Below are positions 1-4,700 of a stretch of DNA of 6,657 nt, piece after piece; position 1 is the first letter of the stretch, and every line of letters starts with the position of its first letter. The stretch is from contig NYXM01000143.1 in the NCBI GenBank assembly GCA_002685655.1, positions 1 to 6,657 on the forward strand. Reading direction: 5' to 3'. The translations under genes and the position numbers were made by a program. This DNA is from Planctomycetaceae bacterium. Lineage in GTDB: Bacteria; Planctomycetota; Planctomycetia; Pirellulales; Pirellulaceae. Below the pieces are notes generated by a model. The model was not told where the DNA came from. It did no database searches and saw only the letters and a list, made by a program, of their open reading frames with translations.

Positions 1-98
1 CCAACGTGCGGCGGCACCAGACGACCGGCGAGCGTCCGGTCGATCGCTTCGAGCGGGAACGCGAGCACCTCCGCGCCCTTCCCGATCTGCCGGCGGAT
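1..98 (+). mobile_element. IS21/IstA-like transposase fragment (remnant)
   Basis: The plus-strand frame from position 3 reads N-V-R-R-H-Q-T-T-G-E-R-P-V-D-R-F-E and then a basic/acidic helix ending LRALPDLPAD at 98. This matches the well-known segment after the DDE catalytic core of IS21-family IstA transposases (pattern 'aNvRxHgTTgerPxeRFexErxxLrpLP'). The frame then runs into antisense kinase sequence, stopping at 345-347. The expected rest of istA and the istB ATPase gene are missing, so this is not an intact element end but a deletion or recombination joint. No terminal inverted repeat is visible at the joint. Recognised by motif only; the upstream part lies outside the window. Confidence 0.6.
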
Positions 99-1004
99 AT
101 GGCCTTCGCCGCGAGCCTGTTCGGGAGACATGTAGGCGGGAGTGCCGAGGATCTGACCTTCGAGCGTCATCGTGATCTCGCCTGCTTCACGTTTGGCCAA
201 GCCGAAGTCGACGATGTGTGGCTCACCCTCGGCGTCCATCATGATGTTGCTGGGCTTCAAGTCACGATGGATCACACCTGCCTCGTGAGCGTGATGCAGC
301 GCCTTGGCGATCTTGACACACAGTTCGGCAGCCTCGCGCGGCGTTAGCCGCCTGGCCTCCGTCCACTCCTTCAGCGTCGCTCCTTGAACGAAGCCGCTGA
401 CGATGTAGATCGTGTCGTCTTGTTTGCCGACTTCGTGAACGCTGACGATGTTCGGATGTTTCAATTGAGCGGCTGCCCGGGCATCGCGAAGGAACATCTC
501 GGTCTGAGTCGAGTCCATCCGTCCATTGCGTGGAATCTTGATCGCCACGGTCCGGTCCAGCTTCGTATCGCGAGCCTTCCAGACACTGCCGAACTGACCG
601 ATGCCGACCTGGTCGAGCAGCTCGAAGTGGCCGAACGATTTCGTACTCGGATCGTGCGACAATGTGTTGTTGCCGACTAGACTGAAGCTGCTTCCGCACG
701 AGGGACAGCTAATGCCTGACAGCGGTGCTTGGTCCAACAGCTCAATCGGATTGTGGCAGTGGGGACACCGAACATACAGCGCATTCGCTGCGGCCTGGCG
801 GAGCGGCCGGACCAGCTTCTCGACACGTTCGTTCTTCGCAAAGAACTTCTGCAGTTCCGCCGCGAACTCCGGATGCCGGACTAGCCACGCGTCGCGGTCT
901 ATCGCCTCACCCGCATCGATCGATCGCATCAAGTCGGCGAGAATTTCGTCGAGCCGTTGCTGCCGATCCGAGGAAGATGCGTTTCCGCTGCGGTGGTCTG
1001 TCAT
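1..1004 (-). CDS. Planctomycete-type Ser/Thr protein kinase, truncated at C-lobe (partial)
   Basis: Hanks-type Ser/Thr kinase, read continuously without stops from the ATG at 1004 to the window edge (334 codons). Residues ~15-60 form a helical segment common at planctomycete kinase N-termini. C80-x2-C83 and C100-x2-C103 look like a small zinc ribbon. The kinase domain starts near residue 126: glycine loop G134-I-G-Q-F-G-S-V141, VAIK with K156, catalytic loop HRDLKPSN 246-253, DFG 266-268, activation/APE region TPAYMSPEQA 288-297. The alphaC glutamate position is Asp174 (FLRDARAAAQL), a conservative variant. Similarity ends at H302 (position 99). The expected subdomain IX 'DxxSD(I/V)YSLGV' is absent and the remaining 32 codons are antisense to a transposase-like frame. 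The protein therefore lacks subdomains IX-XI and any sensor or membrane region, and is probably inactive. The start is supported by a purine-rich GAGAGTGAAGA just upstream. High confidence in family, moderate in truncation. Confidence 0.9.
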   Translation of the reverse strand, partial: MTDHRSGNASSSDRQQRLDEILADLMRSIDAGEAIDRDAWLVRHPEFAAELQKFFAKNERVEKLVRPLRQAAANALYVRCPHCHNPIELLDQAPLSGISCPSCGSSFSLVGNNTLSHDPSTKSFGHFELLDQVGIGQFGSVWKARDTKLDRTVAIKIPRNGRMDSTQTEMFLRDARAAAQLKHPNIVSVHEVGKQDDTIYIVSGFVQGATLKEWTEARRLTPREAAELCVKIAKALHHAHEAGVIHRDLKPSNIMMDAEGEPHIVDFGLAKREAGEITMTLEGQILGTPAYMSPEQARGEGHIRRQIGKGAEVLAFPLEAIDRTLAGRLVPPHV

Positions 1005-1156
1005 TCTTCACTCTCATCATCAAGTAGCGGAGCCCACATTATGCCGAATGATTTGGCTTGCTGTGAACAAATCTGGTGACTCGATCAAAGGGCACGAGCC
1101 ATCGGTAAGCCATCGCTCATCCTGGGATCGTCACTGGGTTGGTCCATCCCGCGGCG

Positions 1157-1170
1157 GAGAATCGATTCTC
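1157..1170. repeat. 14-bp perfect palindrome
   Basis: GAGAATCGATTCTC is fully self-complementary and is flanked on both sides by GCGGC/GGCGGC runs. It could be a dimeric regulator site or the core of a cruciform. No gene start lies close enough to assign it; the kinase start is ~150 bp away, downstream on the minus strand. Confidence 0.6.
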
Positions 1171-1171
1171 G

Positions 1172-1339
1172 GCGGCGGGCAACTCGACCATCAACCGCTT
1201 CTGAACAAAACCGCTGGCCGGCACACTTTTGCCGCCGGAGACACATCATACCGTTAGCAATCCCATCCGGATGTCGGCGCGGAGTCAACTCGTCCGCGCC
1301 GGGCGATTCCGCCATCAACCGGCTGTTCACGAAACCGGC
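1172..1339. repeat. Divergent direct repeat, two copies (1172-1218 and 1297-1339)
   Basis: On the minus strand both copies contain the pattern CGGTTGATGG, two variable bases, GA, then T-x-GCCCG-x-CG, preceded by a CGGTTT(C/T)GT stretch. The copies align over roughly 43 bases with several substitutions and an indel. This suggests an old duplication within the intergenic region. Function unknown. Confidence 0.45.
1276..1300. other. GC-rich inverted repeat (8-bp stem, 9-nt loop)
   Basis: GGCGCGGA at 1276-1283 pairs perfectly with TCCGCGCC at 1293-1300 around a 9-nt loop. No U-tract follows on either strand, so it is not a standard intrinsic terminator. It partly overlaps the start of one divergent repeat copy. 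Confidence 0.5.
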
Positions 1340-1647
1340 AAACAGCTTTACGCAGGCGACTTTCGCCAAGGCAATAAGAATCTGCATCCTCGGTTCTCCC
1401 ACAAAGAACTCTGAGTCGAGTGCTACAGGACTAGACGACAGGAATCAGAGTGCTTAGCGCGGAAAATGGAAAAAAACTGCCTGCTCTGCCATCTCGGCTT
1501 GCCGAAGACGATTAGGGATGCGAGTGCGCTCGAAGGGTCCACTTGCAAGGCGCTGGTGTGGTTGTCAATCCAGGTGGGCACAGCCGCGTTGGATCGTTTC
1601 GATGGCCGTCGATTCGAGCAACCGTTGGTCACATTATCAGGATTTGG

Positions 1648-1668
1648 AAAAACCGTCACGACTGACGG
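1648..1668 (-). terminator. Intrinsic terminator containing the stop codon of the gene it ends
   Basis: On the minus strand CCGTCA (1668-1663), loop GTCG, TGACGG (1658-1653), then TTTTT (1652-1648) form a 6-bp perfect stem, tetraloop and U-tract. The TGA stop of the 63-aa gene (1658-1656) is the first part of the 3' arm, so translation ends inside the hairpin. It closes the whole minus-strand membrane-protein array. Confidence 0.8.
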
Positions 1669-1847
1669 ACTGTGTGTTTCGTAGTCAGACGCAGATCCGA
1701 TATGCCTTTTTCGTTCGCAGAAACGAGAAAGATCCGCTGCGTTGCCCAGCACGCCGCGTAGTAGCACACCAACGAGACGAACACCACCAACGTCCTGACC
1801 GAGAACCTTGGCCGCCAGCGTTTCGGGGTGGTGGGCTGGGTGGTCAT
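1656..1847 (-). CDS. Small planctomycete membrane protein, MTTQ-KRWRPRFSVRTL family (unit B, gene 2)
   Basis: 63-aa protein. An N-terminal polar tag MTTQPTTPKRWRPR (1-14) is followed by FSVRTLVVF and one predicted transmembrane helix (about 18-36), then a short polar tail. This layout recurs in many short planctomycete proteins of unknown role; members I recall are usually longer, so this one may be truncated at its C-terminus. The ATG at 1847 overlaps the TGA of the upstream gene as ATGA, implying translational coupling. The N-terminal DNA (1784-1823) matches a degraded copy at 3684-3723 at about 35 of 40 bases and resembles the start of the 342-aa gene at 3241. The stop lies inside a terminator hairpin. 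No enzymatic motif is visible. Confidence 0.7.
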   Translation of the reverse strand: MTTQPTTPKRWRPRFSVRTLVVFVSLVCYYAACWATQRIFLVSANEKGISDLRLTTKHTVRQS

Positions 1848-2134
1848 TTGAGTTCGCTGGGCCACGGGCGACCACGCGATAGCCCTGAATTCCACTCCTC
1901 GGCTGGAGGCAGTGGGGCGTAGCTATGGCTTGGTACGGACAAGACCCGCGGTCTTCCTTTCGCACGCACAAGTGCCTGCTGAGTTTCGGCCAGGTTCGCT
2001 TCCAACGACTCAATCTTCTTCAGGAGTTGTCGGCGGTCACTCAGCCACGACAAGCCAACTGCACAGAATGCGGTCAACACGAGCAGTGTGGCCAGGCTAA
2101 ACCGCAACCAGCGTTTTGGTCGTTCTCTTGCCAT
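1844..2134 (-). CDS. Single-pass membrane protein with coiled coil (unit B, gene 1)
   Basis: 96-aa protein read from the ATG at 2134 (MARERPKRWLRFSL). The segment KRWLRFSLATLLVL leads into one transmembrane helix (about 12-31). A charged heptad-like stretch follows (about 34-62, DRRQLLKKIESLEANLAETQ), likely a short coiled coil, then a Pro/Ser-rich tail. An in-frame ATG at 2170 would add 12 codons, but those lie inside a promoter-like element conserved with the gene at 3510, where the corresponding upstream frame differs; the ATG at 2134 is preferred. The TGA overlaps the start of the next gene (ATGA). Function unknown; the fold suggests a membrane-anchored partner that oligomerises. Confidence 0.75.
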   Translation of the reverse strand: MARERPKRWLRFSLATLLVLTAFCAVGLSWLSDRRQLLKKIESLEANLAETQQALVRAKGRPRVLSVPSHSYAPLPPAEEWNSGLSRGRPWPSELK

Positions 2135-2173
2135 ACCCCAATCATACCCGCCCGCCGCGCAACCGGCCAAATC
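2131..2173. repeat. 43-bp start-region repeat, copy in front of unit B
   Basis: This stretch and 3507-3549 match at 39 of 43 bases. Both span the first-gene ATG, the 6-nt gap, the TATGAT box, the 18-nt spacer and TTGGCC. Identity falls away on both sides, so the duplicated and retained part is the promoter/start region, not the whole gene. Confidence 0.8.
2141..2170 (-). promoter_or_regulatory. Promoter-like element, possibly leaderless (unit B)
   Basis: On the minus strand TTGGCC (2170-2165), an 18-nt spacer, and TATGAT (2146-2141) resemble a sigma70-type promoter. The box ends 6 nt before the ATG at 2134, so transcription would start at or next to the start codon. No Shine-Dalgarno sequence fits in that gap. 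Conservation with the element at 3517-3546, including exact spacing, supports function. Confidence 0.6.
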
Positions 2174-2212
2174 AGCACCATCCGGGCGCGCTAGTCGCGA
2201 CGGCTGCGAATT

Positions 2213-3241
2213 CTAAGGAGGTACGGGGCGGAATCGTTGTTCTGCCACGAAGAACTCGTACTGGCGCCTTTTGGCTCGGACGCCGAAGATCGTCTTCAAA
2301 TACTCTTTGTCACTGAGGTGCCCCAACTTGTCAGCATTCGCCTTTTCGATCTGTGCCAAGCTTTCTTCCACCTGTTCTGGAAAGAACTGGAACATGACGC
2401 GCTTGTTGTTGGTGTCGATGCCAGCACGTCTCAACAAAGTCCTGTCAAATTGCTGCAGCGTGCCACCCTTCCACGTCATGAACAAACGTTCTTCCGCCTT
2501 GCTTGTTCCTTGGCGCTTCTTCGGGGACTTGCTTAGTTCATAGGCATAGTCCATGAGCGCAGACCCGCCGCCGCCAGCCCCCAGTTCGATTTTAAAAAAG
2601 TCCAACTGCCGCGCATACGCCTGGATGCCGGACGAAACCCATCGAACTTCCCAGCGTTCCCAACGAGGAATGACATTGTCGCCCTCGCCTTCTGGACCCG
2701 GCGGGCGTTTGTCACCACGACCACGATCACCTTTATTGGATGACGTGGTGTTGAGCACATCGTTGAACGCGGCCAGAGAAGAAACGGTATTGGTGACCGC
2801 TTCCAATGCGGTTTCTAATTGCGGCTCGGCTAACTCCGGCATCTCTTCCATGCCGGGTGCCAACATGTCGCGCTCAAAGCCGGGTGGATTGGCACCGCGA
2901 CCAGCAGGACTTTCGATCCACTCGATCGGCACGGCATCCTGTCGAAAGACGAGTGTCGTCGTCAACCAGATGATGAACATGGTCCCTACCGCGCAGCCGA
3001 TCAAGATCAACAGCGAGACCAACATCCCCGCCACCTGGTCATAGCGCGAAACGCACAAATCGACCTCGGCCGGGCGGTTTTGCCGAATCGGTTCAGGTAC
3101 AGAAGTCACGTCAGGTCCATCCTCTGAGATTTTGGAATAATGCTCGCCCCATTTGCCCAACCGCAAGCCTAGCAAATCTGGACAGGAAATGCACCGTTGT
3201 TGCCCCCACCGCCAACGTTTCGGCGTGGGTTGGGTGGTCAT
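2213..3241 (-). CDS. Planctomycete conserved single-pass membrane protein (unit A, gene 2)
   Basis: 342-aa protein starting at the ATG at 3241, with AAGGGGG 5 nt upstream. Residues 1-15 (MTTQPTPKRWRWGQQ) match the tag of the unit B gene 2 protein, but the FSxRTL transmembrane helix expected next is missing; instead there are polar residues with C18 and C20. A single helix lies at about 70-98 (YDQVAGMLVSLLILIG). A Pro/Gly/Glu-rich low-complexity linker follows (about 115-190), then a compact domain 190-335 with WERWEVRW, YARQLDFFKIELG and YEFFVAEQRF. I believe this C-terminal pattern is widespread in planctomycetes but know no function. Topology is probably N-in with the domain outside. The ATG overlaps the upstream stop as TGATG, so it is likely translated by coupling. 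No catalytic motif seen. Confidence 0.8.
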   Translation of the reverse strand: MTTQPTPKRWRWGQQRCISCPDLLGLRLGKWGEHYSKISEDGPDVTSVPEPIRQNRPAEVDLCVSRYDQVAGMLVSLLILIGCAVGTMFIIWLTTTLVFRQDAVPIEWIESPAGRGANPPGFERDMLAPGMEEMPELAEPQLETALEAVTNTVSSLAAFNDVLNTTSSNKGDRGRGDKRPPGPEGEGDNVIPRWERWEVRWVSSGIQAYARQLDFFKIELGAGGGGSALMDYAYELSKSPKKRQGTSKAEERLFMTWKGGTLQQFDRTLLRRAGIDTNNKRVMFQFFPEQVEESLAQIEKANADKLGHLSDKEYLKTIFGVRAKRRQYEFFVAEQRFRPVPP

Positions 3242-3510
3242 CACATCCCCCTTGAACCTGGAAATGCGCCATTCGCGTACAGGTAGATGTAAGCCAGAAC
3301 GAACAGTATCGGCCAAATTGCTACCGCACCAAGCAAGGCACCGGTAATCACGTATCGACGACCAAACATAACGACGCCCACGGGCATACCGATGAGTGCC
3401 CCGACGCTCAACATGCTCACTCTAAGCAGCCCAAGCGTTACGCTGAGCGCTGACACGTACACGAATAGCTCAATCACTGTGAACCGTCGCGACTCAAGAT
3501 CTGTTGCCAT
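3241..3510 (-). CDS. Small three-helix membrane protein (unit A, gene 1)
   Basis: 89-aa protein from the ATG at 3510 (MATDLESRRFTVIELF). Hydrophobic stretches at about 12-30, 32-49 and 53-78 predict three transmembrane helices; the only charged breaks are short (R30, RR51-52). The start RRFTVIELF resembles the RFSLxTLL start of the unit B gene 1 product. A longer reading from 3651 would add 47 codons crossing the conserved promoter-like repeat, so 3510 is chosen. The TGA shares its last base with the ATG of the 342-aa gene (TGATG). Likely co-translated and perhaps co-inserted with that protein; function unknown. Confidence 0.7.
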   Translation of the reverse strand: MATDLESRRFTVIELFVYVSALSVTLGLLRVSMLSVGALIGMPVGVVMFGRRYVITGALLGAVAIWPILFVLAYIYLYANGAFPGSRGM

Positions 3511-3549
3511 ACCCAAATCATACCCGCCCACTCCGCAACCGGCCAAATC
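3507..3549. repeat. 43-bp start-region repeat, copy in front of unit A
   Basis: Partner of the copy at 2131-2173 (39 of 43 bases identical). It covers the ATG of the 89-aa gene and its promoter-like element. The four differences avoid the TTGGCC and TATGAT boxes and the ATG. Confidence 0.8.
3517..3546 (-). promoter_or_regulatory. Promoter-like element, possibly leaderless (unit A)
   Basis: On the minus strand TTGGCC (3546-3541), 18-nt spacer, TATGAT (3522-3517), then 6 nt to the ATG at 3510. Same boxes and same spacings as the element before unit B, with changes confined to the spacer and the 6-nt gap. Confidence 0.6.
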
Positions 3550-3657
3550 TGCGTCAAGGCTCCCTTTTTGGCTGGCAAGCCAAGTGCTCCAAAAACCACG
3601 CCCTAACGACGGGAACGTATCCACATTGCACCATAGCGATCTTGTACGCAAACTTAC

Positions 3658-3747
3658 TCATGCTTGACTCCGTTTGAGAGATTCCACCGGCGTCGTGACC
3701 GTGAACCGTGGCCGCCAGCGTTTTTGGGTGGTGACATCGCTAGTCAT
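3658..3747 (-). pseudogene. Degraded copy of the KRWR-type gene 2 (unit C)
   Basis: A 29-codon frame from the ATG at 3747 reads MTSDVTTQKRWRPRFTVTTP and ends at TGA 3660-3658. TTQ-KRWRPRF(T/S)V matches the 63-aa protein at 1847, and the DNA at 3684-3723 matches 1784-1823 at about 35 of 40 bases. The transmembrane helix that should follow is gone, replaced by a short unrelated tail, so this is best read as a truncated relic. Its ATG overlaps the TAG of the preceding short frame and its TGA overlaps another ATG, the same overlap style as the intact units. Confidence 0.6.
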
Positions 3748-3850
3748 CGCAATTTCGGGTCGTCGTGAGGTTGTTCAGCCAGAAAGCGACGACGACGATT
3801 GCAACACAACCACCGATCGTAGCGCCATAGTGAAATGAGAAAAGCCGCAT
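3740..3850 (-). CDS. Possible 36-aa single-helix membrane protein (unit C, gene 1 position)
   Basis: The frame from ATG 3850 to TAG 3742-3740 encodes 36 residues with one clear hydrophobic helix (about 8-25, YGATIGGCVAIVVVAFWL). It occupies the gene 1 position before the KRWR relic and overlaps it by 8 bases (ATGACTAG). The TATGAT promoter element of the other units is not present upstream, so it may be decayed. It overlaps a possible plus-strand ORF by 16 bases. Confidence 0.35.
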   Translation of the reverse strand: MRLFSFHYGATIGGCVAIVVVAFWLNNLTTTRNCDD

Positions 3851-4053
3851 CCGCTGGACACATGAGTATGATGTCGCGCTTTCACCGATTCGCGGTTATG
3901 GATGCACTTCCAGCCACTGAACTGCGTGCGCGAGTTACATCGGCGATCGAGCGCCACATTCCTCAAACGGAATGGGCACAACTCAAACTGATCGAAGCTG
4001 CTGAGAAGGAGACGTTCAATACACTCATGGATGGTCTTACGCAAGCGGGTTAG
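3835..4053 (+). CDS. Hypothetical protein, unrecognised
   Basis: 72 codons from ATG 3835 to the stop at 4051-4053. Residues from about 22 onward (VMDALPATELRARVTSAIE...) have the composition of a soluble alpha-helical protein with alternating charges, which is why I keep it. An internal ATG at 3898 would give a 51-aa version. No ribosome binding site stands out before 3835 and I recognise no family. It is the only plus-strand candidate in this region and points away from the membrane-protein array. It may be a remnant of a larger, mobile gene. Confidence 0.35.
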   Translation: MRKAASAGHMSMMSRFHRFAVMDALPATELRARVTSAIERHIPQTEWAQLKLIEAAEKETFNTLMDGLTQAG

Positions 4054-4157
4054 ACAGGTGGTTTTCTGCCGTGCTGACGCCGATTACGCTCTCCGACGAC
4101 GGCGGGTAGAATCACAAGAACGCCGCCGAAGGGTTGCATTTGGGGCGGCGGTGGAGC

Positions 4158-4538
4158 ATGATGCCGTGGAAATGCCATTCTCGCTTGCTTAGCGAGGATC
4201 GCTTTGTCGGTAGCGCGTCGCGCCTGTGGAATTGGATTGTCCTTGTGTTGGCGTCGCTTGCTGTCTTGCCGGCAGGTGCTGGGGAATCTCAGCGTCACAT
4301 GGCCTCCCTGCAACTTCCCGCGACGAGAAGAGACCTGCCGTACACGTACAAGGAACCAACGTAACGTACAGCGCATTATGTTTTGAGTTTTGACGATGCG
4401 CAGCTCAAACAGTTCAATACTGTGACCCCAGAGAAGAAGACAAGTCTTACGATGTGGTTTCAGTGTCTGGAAGAAGCGGCGGGCACCGAGGGCTACAGGG
4501 TTTTGCGGAGAAACCGCTTGACTACGGTATGCACATAA
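4158..4538 (+). pseudogene. Possible secreted protein gene interrupted by an in-frame TAA
   Basis: From ATG 4158 the frame gives a basic N-region, a hydrophobic segment (WNWIVLVLASLAVLPAGAGE) resembling a signal peptide with an AGA-like cleavage site, and then a polar part ending at TAA 4362-4364. The same frame continues open for a further 57 codons to TAA 4536-4538, reading protein-like sequence such as LSFDDAQLKQFNTVTPEKK and MWFQCLEEAAGTEGYRVL. One stop therefore separates two plausible halves. No family recognised and no good ribosome binding site seen; it could equally be chance. Confidence 0.25.
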
Positions 4539-4686
4539 GTTTAACTGAATATCATCTGTTTCCTCTTCAACGACAAGTTGGATTTCAGAATGTCCTGATC
4601 GGATCTCCGAATTGATTCTCACATATTGCGACAATGACGGTCTTATCCGTTTTGTGTATTCCTTATTTCTCTTTATTTCTTTCAAT

Positions 4687-4694
4687 GAGGAGGG
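4687..4694 (+). promoter_or_regulatory. Strong Shine-Dalgarno deciding the DUF1559 start
   Basis: GAGGAGGG ends 6 nt before ATG 4701. A TTG at 4695 in the same frame lies immediately after the motif with no spacing, so ATG 4701 is the start. Confidence 0.85.
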
Positions 4695-4700
4695 TTGGTC

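Larger units (their letters stand above)
1005..1655. other. Intergenic stretch with repeats and palindromes, no supported gene
   Basis: No convincing gene lies between the kinase start and the end of the gene at 1656. A 105-codon minus-strand frame (1085-1402) is open but has no recognisable domain and no ribosome binding site, and it covers the two divergent repeat copies listed separately. The minus-strand frame at 1423-1656 is an extension of a shadow frame. The interval also holds a 14-bp palindrome and a GC-rich hairpin, described separately. Confidence 0.5.
4054..4700. other. Mostly non-coding stretch upstream of the DUF1559 gene
   Basis: No gene here is certain. It includes an interrupted plus-strand frame (4158-4538, listed separately) and, from about 4540, a more AT-rich leader with a pyrimidine-rich run just before the ribosome binding site. 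A 211-codon minus-strand frame (4050-4685) is codon-aligned antisense to the plus frame, carries no recognisable domain and is treated as a shadow. No confident promoter was found. Confidence 0.4.

Noticed and set aside
262..699. 145-codon minus-strand frame
   Set aside because: It overlaps the kinase in another frame, and the kinase frame carries all expected motifs; the translation is Arg/Ser-rich and featureless.
601..1257. 218-codon plus-strand frame
   Set aside because: Antisense to the kinase N-terminal region; Ser/Arg-rich, no domain, no ribosome binding site.
1085..1402. 105-codon minus-strand frame in the intergenic region
   Set aside because: No domain or ribosome binding site; it is built largely from the diverged repeat, so treated as non-coding.
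1423..2013. 196-codon minus-strand frame
   Set aside because: Mostly a shifted shadow of the 96-aa and 63-aa genes, which have conserved starts, membrane helices and a terminator.
2553..3044. 163-codon plus-strand frame
   Set aside because: Antisense to the 342-aa membrane protein; Pro/Ser-rich composition typical of a shadow.
4050..4685. 211-codon minus-strand frame
   Set aside because: Codon-aligned antisense of the plus-strand frame, basic and featureless, and its start lies in the ribosome binding site region of the DUF1559 gene.
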